Below, piece after piece: positions 34,460-44,024 of a stretch of DNA of 64,000 nucleotides (positions within the stretch are counted from its first letter, which is position 1; each line of letters starts with the position of its first letter). The DNA comes from Vicia villosa. Its lineage: Eukaryota > Streptophyta > Magnoliopsida > Fabales > Fabaceae. The DNA is taken from contig NC_081180.1 of the NCBI RefSeq assembly GCF_029867415.1, positions 148,945,263-149,009,262 of the forward strand. Reading direction: 5' to 3'. The notes beneath the pieces are model-generated. The model was not told the origin of the DNA and did not search any database. It saw only the letters and a program-made list of their open reading frames with translations. The translations under genes and the position numbers were made by a program.

Positions 34460-35709
34460 TGTGAAGACAAGCTTCCTCAATTTCATGTTTTGATGATATC
34501 AACATTTATGCATAAGCGTCAATAAAGAATGAGAAAAAGATTCAAAGAGCATTCAATCACAGTCTCAATAGCATCAAGTTTCTTGAAACAACATTTGAAG
34601 ACATTTGGAGCTTAAGGTATAAACATTATCTTGATAACATAGTGCTCAAGATCCATACATTATTGCATAAGGTCACTATGTCTTTTCCCTAAAAACTCTT
34701 GGCATTTTAGAAGTCTTAAAAAACAAGAAACTGTTTTTTCTTCCAGTGTAACCGGTTACGGTTATAGGCGTAACTGGTTACGGTCACGTAGCCAGACTTC
34801 TTTTGCTTCTGGAACTCTTTTTTCTCCCAGTGTAACCGGTTACGATTCTTGATGTAATCGGTTACAGAAACGTGTTTTTGAAATTTTATTCTACAACGGT
34901 ACAACGTAATCGGTTACGGCCATTCTCGTAACCCGTTACGCCTGGAACAATAGCACTTCTTCATTTTGTTTTGGTGCATACGGATCAGAATTTATTTCAC
35001 TCAAACATTGCACCTTTTCATTGAATCATACTCACTCCTAGGGGTGTTAAGACATTATATATATCCTATATTTTCAGATTTAAATTCACCTCTTCCATTT
35101 GTAATTATATACCAAGTGCTCTTTGATATTCAAACTTTCACATTGATTTTTTCTGCATTAGTGTTCCATACAAGTCCAGAAAAATGCATATCATTGATCA
35201 TAAACATTAAGCACTATACTATCATTGATAATTGCTTGCTTGGAATGGAAGATATTTCTTATAGATAGATACAATATTCATATACTTTCTTACTTTAACA
35301 AATATTCAGATTTGTTGATTATTGTTGACTTGTCATTCAAGATTGTTGGCCACAAGGGTTGCTTGATTAAAGAGAGGATTGTTCTCTTAATCATTTGGTT
35401 TGATCAAGGGGAGGATTGTTCTTTTGATCATTTGTTAGTCAATCACAAGAAGATTGTTCTTGTGGATTGCATAGGCTTTTGTAAGTTGCTTACACTAGTA
35501 AAATCTCTTTCGTGTTTGAAAGGGGACTGGAGTGCTCTCGGACTGTGAGGGTAACCAAGATATATTGGCGTGTCATTTATTTTTCTGCATTTTGCACTTT
35601 TCATAACTTCACCATAAACCAGAAAAATAATCCACATATTACCAAAAGCCGATAAATTTTTTAATAACCTAATTCACCCCTCCCCTCTTAGGCGCAATTC
35701 ATATTCACA
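34460..35709 (+). mobile_element. Solo LTR, SIRE/Maximus-like, with target duplication aatat
   Basis: The 1250 bp segment starts tgtgaagacaagc and ends ttcatattcaca; aatat flanks it at 34455-34459 and 35710-35714 (the match extends to caaatat if the borders are shifted). The Helitron motif GDFRQILP is restored when it is removed, proving an insertion. The phrase cctaattcacccctcccctcttagg near its end is typical of SIRE/Maximus Ty1-copia LTRs in legumes and puts it on the plus strand. It carries six copies of a GTAACCGGTTAC palindrome (34748-34939). No internal part remains. Confidence 0.85.
34748..34939. repeat. Three pairs of GTAACCGGTTAC palindromes, each pair 22 bp apart
   Basis: Copies start at 34748, 34770, 34832, 34854, 34906 and 34928. 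Two are perfect 12 bp palindromes, the others have one change. Within each pair the start-to-start distance is exactly 22 bp, while distances between pairs differ. They lie about 290-480 bp from the LTR start, probably in U3. Confidence 0.95.
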
Positions 35710-35714
35710 AATAT

Positions 35715-36697
35715 TACCCATGGTCAGAAAAGGCTGTAGAAACGACGTCGTATCTGCTTCAATAAACTCATCTGAGCTATGGAATTATTGCAAGGTGATG
35801 ACATTGACAAAAAACATGTGACTATCCACAATAAACTTCTCTCAAAATTTGGGTGAAATACAAGATTTTTCATATTGGATGCTTGATATTGGAAATGGCA
35901 AACAATTCTCAAACGAATATGGAGAGAGCACGATTTAAATTCCAAACGACTTATTAGTTACGCAATCAAATAATCCACTATTATCTTTGGTTGAAGTGAC
36001 TTATCCACTTCTTTTATAAAACATGAACACTTTAAAATTCTACAAAGAAAGGGAGTTACTTGCTCCTACTCATGATGTCGTAGATGTTGTTAATGATTTT
36101 GTATTGTCTTTGATTCCAAGAACTGGAAAGGAGTATCTCAGTTCTGACTCAGTTGTTATTTCTGATGAAAATTCTTCAGTTCAAGTAGATTGGTTCACGC
36201 TAGAGTTTCTAAATGAGATGAAATGTTCGGGTATGCCAAATCACAGGTTGAGGTTAAAGATTGGTGTTCTAGTCATGCTGCTGAGGAACATAGACCAGTC
36301 AAATGGGTTGTGCAATGGCACAAGGTTGTTGGTAACTGAACTCTGTCAAAACATTATTGGTGCCACAGTGATCACAGGGAAAAACATTGGTGACAAAATT
36401 TACATATCAAGGATGAATTTAATTCCTTCCGATCCAAGCTTTCCATTCAAGTTTTAGAGGCGGAAATTTCCAATTGCCCTGTGTTTTGCAATGACCATAA
36501 ATAAAAGCCAAGGCCAATCACTATCGCAGGTCGGTTTGTATTTACAGTGTCTGGTATTCACTCATGGTCAATTCTACGTTGCTGTTTCAAGAGTTAAGTC
36601 GCGAAAGGGATTGGAGATTCTTATTTTAGACAGTGAAGGAGACTCGTGGACAAAAACTATGAATGTAGTGTATAACGAGGTTTTCGACAATTTGTAA
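35715..36697 (+). pseudogene. Helitron RepHel, part 3: helicase C-terminal half
   Basis: It resumes with VRKGCRNDVVSASINSS right after the SIRE-like LTR. The long frame 36023-36457 contains LAPTHDVVDVVNDFVLSLIP, the SSDS segment and the motif NGLCNGTRLLV of PIF1-type Helitron helicases. A stop at 36455-36457 replaces a Gln, and the frame then continues 36491-36697 with MTINKSQGQSL (helicase motif V) and FYVAVSRVKSRKGL (motif VI), ending at a natural stop. About 287 bp of AT-rich sequence separate it from the Helitron hairpin. Confidence 0.9.
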
Positions 36698-36983
36698 CAG
36701 TTAGGAAATCGGGCAATGAAACCAGCATATATTTTGTTTTGTTATTTTGCTATAACTATGGAATAGAATCTATTTAAAAACTGCATTATTTTTTTTAAAT
36801 AACTTACAAAAAATTTATACAAATTTTTCATATATTACATAGATTAAATATTTTCTTAAAAATATTTTATGTATTATACTAATTTTAAAAACATTTTATA
36901 ATTGATTATAGATTTATTATAACAATATTAGGAAATTTTAATTAATTTTAAAATTTAAATTTTTTTAATTTACGAATATTTAA

Positions 36984-37012
36984 CCCGTTCCTCGCACGGG
37001 TACAGACACTAG
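36984..37012 (+). other. Helitron 3' terminus (hairpin and CTAG)
   Basis: Stem CCCGT (36984-36988) and ACGGG (36996-37000) with a 7-base loop, then 8 bases, then CTAG (37009-37012) followed by T. This is the diagnostic 3' end of plant Helitrons. Confidence 0.9.
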
Positions 37013-37160
37013 TAATCTATAAATAAGATCCACGTTACAATGTAAATGGGACTTGAAGAATATAATATAATATTACTTTCTCTCTTCTCTTTCTCTCATC
37101 CATCTCTATATTGTTTTGGTGAATTTCATAACATCAGCACGAAGCTCTCAGGTATATTTT
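37013..37160 (+). repeat. Possible copia LTR end and primer site
   Basis: A tctctcttctctttctctc tract leads to cataacatcagcacgaagctc (about 37127). I know the atcagcacgaagctc phrase from the primer region of one group of plant Ty1-copia elements, where part of an initiator tRNA is the primer. The Helitron ends directly left of this piece. Its body is not evident to the right. Confidence 0.35.
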
Positions 37161-37423
37161 TTTGATTGTTCTAGTTTCATAAAATATCTTAGTTATTCAA
37201 CCTATTATATCTTATTTGATTAGGATAACTAGTAAAAGACTCGTGCGTCCACACAGGTAATTCAAATCTTAAGATGAATAATGTATTACAAACACATAAA
37301 AAGAAGTTTAAAAACTCGAATGAGAAATGTTAAATTAAGATTCATAAAACATAATATAGATGTAATGAAGCTTTATATAGTAGGTATTTTAAAAAAATAA
37401 GTTGGAAATGCAAGAGGCAAAAG

Positions 37424-37606
37424 GGTATTATGGTGATAGCGACTCGTGAAAGTAATGAGTTTTAGTGATAAAATTCACATAAGAAATGTATTATGGTGAT
37501 AGTGACCCGTAAAAATAGTGAGTTTCAGTGATAAAGTTCACGTAAGAAAAGTATTATGATGATAGTGACCCGTAAAAATAGTGAGTTTCAGTAATAAAAT
37601 TCAGTA
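37424..37606. repeat. Three-copy tandem repeat, about 63 bp unit
   Basis: Units contain ttatggtgatagtgacccgtaa and gtgagtttcagtgataaa and start near 37429, 37491 and 37554. A fourth partial copy (gtggttgatagtgacccgtaa) is at about 37775. No gene is seen between 37160 and 37976. Confidence 0.8.
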
Positions 37607-37976
37607 TCTTAGATCGGCTTAGTTGTTACTGATATATAATTGTTATTATAAAATCGCTAATAACTGCAAATATTTAAAAATAAATATGTAGCTTATCATC
37701 AATATAATAAATCCAACATATCTAATAACTATAAATATTTACAAAAAATTTGTTGATTAAAATTAAAAAGGTATTGTGGTTGATAGTGACCCGTAAACAA
37801 TTTTCTTTATCAAGCTTTACAACAATAATATTCAGATATAATTAATATCAAACATTTAGTAGAAGTCTCGTGCTTATTCTAATTGATTTCCAAGACATGA
37901 TCCAAGTTATCTAAGTTTTCCAACACAGACCTTCTTATTCTAATTGATTTGATTTTAAGCTAAAGAAGTGTGAGTC

Positions 37977-38525
37977 TAGGGGTGGGAATAGGCTAGGCTA
38001 GGCTAGGCTTTATGAGGCCTGGGCCTGGCCTGCGATAAACTTACAAGGCCTGGGCCTGGCCTATGGCCTACTATAGGCTCGTTTTTTCAGCCTGGCCTGG
38101 CCTTTTTAAAAGTCTGGCCTGGCCTGAAAGCCTATTTAAAAGCCTATTTCTTATTAATATTTTCAATTAATTCATATTACTTAAGAAGCATTGTAGGTCG
38201 CATATATATGAACATTTAGACCGACCTATTTAGTATTTTTTTTCTAATATATATGCATATCTAGACCAATCTATTTAACATTTTTCTAATATATATGCAT
38301 ATATAGGTCAACCTATTTAGACTAATTTTAATATATATGAAAATATAGGCCGGCCTACAAAGCTTTATAGGCTTTTTTAATAGCCTGGGCCTGGCCTATT
38401 TTATTAAATATGCTTTTAAAAAAGCCTAAGTCTGGCCTTTTTATCAAATAGGCCTAGCCTGGCCTGACCTTAAGTAGGCTAGGCTATAGGCCCCTGTAGG
38501 CCGGCCTGGCCTATTCCCACCCCTA
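37977..38525. mobile_element. hAT-type MITE rich in AGGCCTGG motifs
   Basis: Terminal inverted repeats TAGGGGTGGGAATAGGC (start) and its complement (end, tattcccacccctA) bound 549 bp. The flanks agtgtgagtc and agtgtgac look like an 8 bp target duplication with two extra bases on the left. Near both ends the inside is a dense series of aggcctgggcctgg variants; the middle (38150-38340) is AT-rich. No coding capacity, so it must be moved by a related transposase. Confidence 0.8.
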
Positions 38526-38839
38526 AGTGTGACATAAAGGTAAGTTAATTGATTTTTTTAGTTCATTCCATAAATATTAAATATGAAATAAAATGCTAAA
38601 CTTAATATAATTTGTATAATTAATATTAAATAATAATATGAATGTATTTAATATGAATGTATTTAATATCTTAATTGGTCCATGTTCAAATGAAAAGAAT
38701 TTAATGTTGAGAAATTGAAAATAATTTTTAAATAATGGTAAACAATCTTTATATGGTAATAAAGGATGTTAATATAATGAAACAGTTCATTGTAATAAAC
38801 AGGAATTAAAAGTATCACACTAGTACAAAAATGTTAATT

Positions 38840-39365
38840 TACACCCGTTTTTTTATTAAATTTACACCCATTATTTTTAATAAAAATCGGGTGTATATCC
38901 ATAGGGTGAGAAATGTCTAACGCATTTACAACCGTTTAAAAAACGGGTGTAAATACGTTCGTAATTACTCCCTATTTTAAGAATATCGGGTGTAAATATG
39001 TTCTATGTTACACCCTATTTTAACAAAAATCGGGTGTAATTGGACGTAATTACTTTTTTAATTACACCCTATTTTAATAAAAATCGGGTGTAATTACGTT
39101 TTTAATTACACCCTGTTTTAATAAAAATCAGGTGTAATTGAGCGTAATTACGTTTTTAATTACACCCTGTTTTAATAAAAATCTGGTGTAATTGGGCATA
39201 ATTACGTTCTTAATTACACCCTGTTTTAGTAAAAATCGGGTGTAATTGTGCGTAATTACGTTTTAATTACACCCTGTTTTATTAAAAATCGGGTGTAATT
39301 GAGCGTAATTACGTTTTAATTACACCTTGTTTTAATAAAAATCGGGTGTAAATACGCCATTTATG
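38840..39365. repeat. Left subterminal repeats of the CACTA element
   Basis: About nine units of roughly 55-62 bp. Each reads ttacaccctgttttaataaaaatcgggtgtaa, itself an inverted repeat (ttacaccc with gggtgtaa), followed by a ttgagcgtaattacg spacer. In En/Spm-type elements such repeats bind the transposase. The right end has only two or three looser copies. Confidence 0.9.
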
Positions 39366-39545
39366 AATGAACAATTATATTATATTTAAATCTATTTACA
39401 CCCTATTTCATATACACCATTTAGTTATATTTCATTTTCAGTCATAACATTGCAAATACTATAAAATCATACATATAAAAATCATATTTTAACTAAGTCA
39501 AAATATTTTTAATATTAACCAAAAAGTATACAAAATCATGTGCAT

Positions 39546-40183
39546 TCATAATATTTCAAGTACTATAAAATCATACACATAAAAATTATATTTTAACCAA
39601 GTCATAACACTTTCTTCATATATAATTTTACGCCATGCTTGACGGTTAGCTTCGGTGTTCTCTAGTCCAATTGAATCCAACTGCTTTCCACGTGTAGCAT
39701 TGGATTCATCCATTGACCAAAATACCACGCCTTGGAGAAGCAATTGTTTTCTATATGCAAAAAAACAAGACACAAGAAATTATTACAAGTGTTATTACAA
39801 GAAAGAGCCACGTGTATCAATGGTAACCATACCACAGTTTTGATGGAAAAATCAAATTGAGAAACACTTACAGCATATATTAACTGACATTTCATCGGAT
39901 AAAAGAGATGGAGAAACAGTCCGTTCAGGCTCCACCTAACAAAACTATCTGGCGACCTTGGCACATACACATAATCTATTGATAAGGGAGAAACCTGGGA
40001 TATTAAGATCCACCTAGATGCCATGCAATAGACACTGCCTAAAGATATTGCGTTAAAACTAAGGTAAATAACTAAAATGTAAAACGAATACAGATGACAT
40101 ATGATAGAACATTCGTACTTCATTTTGTCTAATCTTTCTTCACAAGAAAAAGAATCACAAAATATTATAGGATTGTACTTCAT
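39546..40183 (-). pseudogene. Possible captured exons of unrecognised genes in the CACTA element
   Basis: Two minus-strand stretches look exon-like. One, 39610-39745, reads SMDESNATRGKQLDSIGLENTEANRQAWRKIIYEE in the frame ending at 39546, polar and without the low-complexity look of chance frames. The other, about 39880-39945, reads VEPERTVSPS in a frame that is not otherwise open. I recognise neither. They lie on the same strand as the Tudor-SN, L4 and CUE pieces and between the left subterminal repeats and Tudor-SN, so capture from host genes is plausible. Confidence 0.3.
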
Positions 40184-40538
40184 TCAAACAAATAAAGCCA
40201 GCATGATAACAAGTAAAGTGTTCCTTTTTCACACCCATTTATTTGGTACTTGGTAGGTAATGAAAGACTCCAATGGAACTTCAGTACAAATAGATCCTAC
40301 TCGTTATATATATATATATATGATAAAAACCATGTGCCAACAATGCACCCCACCCCATCTTGGACCCCTTAAAATTAATACAAACATAAAAAAGATCCCA
40401 ACTTGTTTTAGTCTCAAAAAATAATGAAGTAATGCTCCATTATAAAAACCATGGCTTTAAACAAGTTAGATCCAACAAGATTTGATTTTGACAAAAATAA
40501 ATCATGCTAATATTTCTCTATTCAAGCATATTACTTAC

Positions 40539-41143
40539 GTTTTCAACAAGCTCCAATGCCAGGTCCTTTGCTGATTCACCATCAGGATAATACACTGACC
40601 CAATCAAATTGCTGAACTTATCCACACCTTCCAGGACAATCCTAACCTGCATACCCATTTCGGAATTTAGAAAAATCTCATAAATGCAAAAGCATTATGA
40701 CTTGTAGAGGAGTGTTGCTTACATCCCGATTCAATACACGCATCTCAGTGAAAAATTTAGCATCTGGTCCAAAAGTATCAGCTGAACTTTCAGCAGCAGA
40801 TGCTGAAACAGCAAGTCTTTGTGCAGATGTAAGTGGAGCTCGAGGTTCTGCAGGGACATCTCCATTAGTGCTATCAACTGTTACCTCGGGTTCAACAACA
40901 GTTTCAGGTGCAGCTCTCCTTCCCATTTGTGGGGACTGGCATAAAGAGAAAACAATAAGTGGCACACATAGAAAAAATGGTAGCAGCCAAAAGAGCAATT
41001 ATTATGAAATGTACCTGGATTCCAGCAACAAAAACTTGGACAAACTGAAACTCCGGAAGCAAGTAGATTCGGAGAGTACTTCCGTCACGAACCTGCTCAA
41101 CAAGTGCCTCCATTGGTACTCCCTTACTTTTAGCTAACAAACC
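40539..41143 (-). pseudogene. Captured fragment of a Tudor-SN (TSN) gene, three exons
   Basis: Tudor-SN is a cytoplasmic nuclease-fold protein of stress granules and RNA metabolism. Three minus-strand exons are visible with proper splice borders: 41015-41143 (LLAKSKGVPMEALVEQVRDGSTLRIYLLPEFQ...), 40723-40935 (PQMGRRAAPETVVEPEVTV... to TEMRVLNRD) and 40539-40646 (RIVLEGVDKFSNLIG... to LELVEN), with donors GTAC, GTAA and GTAAG and AG acceptors. This matches, from memory, a central stretch of SN-like repeats of plant TSN. The rest of the roughly 1000-residue protein is missing on both sides. Kept introns show that genomic DNA was copied, not mRNA. The exons are open, so capture is recent. Confidence 0.85.
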
Positions 41144-41202
41144 CATTATCAGTATGTAAACAAAATATAAAAAACTGAGAATAATATTAATATCATTATC
41201 AC

Positions 41203-41788
41203 CTTAGACACAGACTTTCTCTTCTTATCAAGCTTCTTTGCCTTAGCCTTAACACGCTGAGCCTCAGCAAGCAAAGCCGCTCTCTTCGCAGTCTTAGCAT
41301 AAGGATTAAGTCTAAGCATAACATTAAGATTCTTAAGAGGATTCTTCTTAAGATTCGCATGCTTAACTTCCTTCTTAATAGGTCTCACAACAGATTGAAC
41401 TTCATCAGAATTAATAATCCTAGTCAAATCAGAGTTCGTCATCTTAGCCCTAGGTAAAACATACCCTTTCTTCTTCTCAGAAGCCTTGTCAAACGACCCA
41501 TAAATCGAATCCAATTTCTCAAATGCTGATTTGGTCCAGATCACAAAACCTACCCAAATGTCCACCAGGTGCAAGCTTCAAAAGATTCAACCTCTCCACA
41601 TTGGTTATCTCAACACCAGGAATGTTCCTGAAAGCTTTCACAGCTTTAGCTCCTTTGGTACTGTAAATAATGAGTGGACCTTTACGCGAGATATAGCGAC
41701 GGTTACGCATTTTTCCCTTTCCAGGACGAATGCCATGGCTGTGTTTCGCTTTCTCAGCATCGGGAAAAGCTCCGATCTTCTTCAGAAC
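41203..41788 (-). pseudogene. Captured fragment of a ribosomal protein L4 gene
   Basis: Cytosolic ribosomal protein L4 (uL4) is part of the large ribosomal subunit. The minus strand reads [15 protein letters not shown], then [51 protein letters not shown], and after a frameshift [20 protein letters not shown] through [14 protein letters not shown] to [11 protein letters not shown]. These are long, near-identical stretches of plant L4. One extra T in a T run (A run 41545-41548 on the plus strand) shifts the frame, so no L4 product is possible. The left border of the protein is an AG acceptor at about 41789 and the right one a GT donor at 41202. Roughly half of the protein is present; the N-terminal part is absent. 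Confidence 0.9.
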
Positions 41789-41815
41789 CTTGATATACAA
41801 AACAAATAAACACAC

Positions 41816-41978
41816 CTTCAAGGTTTACTATGACTCTCGGGCTCGTATCCTCAGGAGGTGTTACCCGATGTAATTTTTTCGAAATTGACGGGATGATTTC
41901 TGTAAGAACAATTTCCGCCGCAATATTAGCATCCTTTGGATGTTCAATAGCCACAACCCTCAACAACCTAGAATCAAC
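41816..41978 (-). pseudogene. Captured exon, CUE-domain-like protein
   Basis: One minus-strand exon with an AG acceptor right before 41978 and a GT donor after 41816. It reads VDSRLLRVVAIEHPKDANIAAE, then VLTEIIPSISKK and [15 protein letters not shown]. The first part resembles the CUE (ubiquitin-binding) helix pattern of plant CUE-domain proteins as I remember it. The identification is tentative because only about 54 residues are present. It is on the same strand as the L4 and Tudor-SN pieces and about 28 bp upstream of the L4 part. Confidence 0.45.
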
Positions 41979-42644
41979 CTGCTCAAGGCAAAATAACAAA
42001 CACATGCTTCAGCTAGGATAAATTCTCAGAGTAACACAATCTTAAACTAGAAAATTCAATGCACAAACTTGAGTTCTAAAACTGAAAGCCAATTCAAATT
42101 CACAAACTAAACTCATTAAAATGGATCATAGAGAATCAACAAGTTATAATAACTAAAATCAATCGATAATTAAATGTTCTTCAATCATATTTCAGGAGAA
42201 AATGATTAATACTTTTAGTCGACCTTATTGCGTGACATGTATATTTCTAGCTCACCCTGCTATGAAACTTCCAATTATTACAAGTTTACTCCATATTGAT
42301 GGAAGCGATGTAAGCTGAAATTTCCATGTTACAATAGATCTTAATAAGAAACTCATGTGGAAACAGTCTAACACATTATATTCTAATAAATCTATGCATG
42401 AGAAACCATAATAGCTATAGTTAAAACCATACTTAAGTCGAATATTAAAATAGAATGGGAAACTAAAATAAATAAAGTATAACACTAACTACACCAATTA
42501 ATTGAATGATGGCTCACATATTCCTTGCTAAAAGAGTGACTTTGCAGGTGGTAAGGAACTGCAGAAAGATACCCCAGAATTTTGTTTTTTAAAGAAACCA
42601 AAATGAGTTTGGTAAGCTCTAAATCCTACTCATAAAAGCAACCT

Positions 42645-42705
42645 TGGCATCTTCCTCTTCTTCAAAACATGGATGCATTTTCACTTGACCTTCTTCCAGC
42701 TACAC
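42645..42705 (-). pseudogene. Possible short captured exon, unrecognised
   Basis: After a CAG-like acceptor region (tgtag at about 42700) the minus strand reads LEEGQVKMHPCFEEEEDAKVA before a stop. It is acidic and exon-like but too short to name. It may belong to the same source gene as the CUE-like exon. Confidence 0.25.
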
Positions 42706-43180
42706 ATATAACCGCACAATATATAAGAAAATATTAAACAATGTTCATGTTAAAATAAACCTTACTAATCTCCACTTTTATTGTTTAACAAAATATTATC
42801 CAATCTTGCAAAGCATGAACCTGCAGATAAAGAATAACAGTATCTTGAATCGGTGAAATGGAAACATGTATGAGATTCAATACTAAACCATTCTCATACT
42901 AGCATATTCATCAAGTTCATGGATATTAACTATGCTTCCAAACTGGTGAGAAAGATGACAAAACCAGCAAAGTAACAAACATGTGGCGTGCGTAGAATCT
43001 TTAACAAGGAGAGAGGAAAAGGAAAATCTCCCCCACATGATCACGATTCAGTTATATGCAAATGAATACAAATCAATTAAACCCTAACTTCGCTGTGTAA
43101 ATTGAATATGCATGATCGTTAACAGCCATAGATCAGCCGTAGAAAATTGAGAATGGAATCGAGATCGATACCAGATTTTA

Positions 43181-43300
43181 AGCTTCGTTGTCGTCACTGT
43201 GAAATGGTTTCCTCTCAGCTTCGGTGTCGTCACTGCAATAATTTCTTCTCAGCTTCGTTGTCGTCACTGCAATAGTTTCCCCTCAGCTTCGTTGTCGTAA
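43181..43300. repeat. Four-copy tandem repeat (about 35 bp) in the CACTA element
   Basis: Copies of agcttcgttgtcgtcactgc start at 43181, 43217, 43251 and 43285. The spacers are tttcctctc-like. On the minus strand this is upstream of the captured exons and about 700 bp from the right end. Confidence 0.85.
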
Positions 43301-43799
43301 ACGTTTTGGTGAAATGAGAGTGAGCGAAGAAGAGATCTTCGTTTTTCAGTGAGCGAATGGTGTGGTCACTGCAAGGGTATTGTAGTGTGGTTTAGAGAAA
43401 TCAAACTTTGCAGAAATCCGAAATCAACCTCTTTTCCAATCAAACTCGCTGAATCCCGAAATTGCCATGGCCTGAAGCAGCGCGCGAAATGCATGAGTGG
43501 AACAGAGTTAGATTAAAAAATGGGTTTTCTGAAAGAGTTGAAAATGAGTTCCGTGAAAGAGTTGAATAGAAAATAGAGAAAGTATTTTATTATGTTAATA
43601 AATTTAAAGAATTATGTTTAGAGTATAATGTTTCACCTAATAAAGAGTTCTTTTATAATGTTTAAACTATTTTATTCACCTAATAAATTTAGATACATTA
43701 ATATTCATTCATTAATTTATTAATAATATTTAAATTATTTATTAAAATGCTATATAAATTATATATTTTGAGTTATAAATTTAAACAATTTTTTTTTAT

Positions 43800-44021
43800 A
43801 TAAATTTACACCCATTTTTTGTTTAAAGGGAGTAATTGAACTTTGATTATAATAATATTTTTAATTTAAACCCGTTTTTAAAAAATAGGGTGTAAATTAT
43901 CACCTGATAATATTTAAAATGATATGTTATTTACAAAATTGCCACCGTATTTTTAATTTACACCCGTTTTTCGTATATTGGGTGTAAATTTTAAAATTAT
44001 ATTGATCTTTTTGTACTAGTG
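43800..44021. repeat. Right subterminal region of the CACTA element
   Basis: Contains looser copies of tttacaccc...gggtgtaaat at 43803, about 43865-43900 and about 43958-43990, and the terminal TTTTTGTACTAGTG. The asymmetry with the left end is strong. Confidence 0.8.
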
Positions 44022-44024
44022 TCA

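Larger units (their letters stand above)
30190..37012 (+). mobile_element. Degraded Helitron carrying RepHel gene pieces
   Basis: Plus-strand pieces give, in order, the Helitron N-terminal domain, the HUH Rep motif and a PIF1-type helicase, and the element ends in a textbook 3' terminus: hairpin 36984-37000 (CCCGT...ACGGG), then a short spacer and CTAG at 37009-37012, followed by T. Helitrons transpose by rolling-circle replication and leave no target duplication. The 5' end (TC) was not found; 30190 is where coding similarity begins. Two solo LTRs (31995-33304 and 34460-35709) interrupt the gene. Without them the gene region is about 4.3 kb. Stops and frameshifts make it inactive. Confidence 0.85.
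38818..44021. mobile_element. CACTA (En/Spm-type) element with captured host gene fragments
   Basis: Inverted ends CACTAGTACAAAAA (38818) and TTTTTGTACTAGTG (to 44021) and the 3 bp duplication tca on both sides (38815-38817, 44022-44024) define a complete 5204 bp element. Both ends carry subterminal repeats with ttacaccc / gggtgtaa, many on the left (38840-39365), few on the right (43803-43990). No transposase motifs are seen, so the element is non-autonomous. The inside holds fragments of at least three plant genes, all on the minus strand, with introns: Tudor-SN (40539-41143), ribosomal protein L4 (41203-41788) and a CUE-like exon (41816-41978). Confidence 0.95.

Noticed and set aside
41203..41788. 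A functional ribosomal protein L4 gene
   Set aside because: N-terminal part and start are missing, there is a one-base frameshift, and it lies inside a CACTA element.
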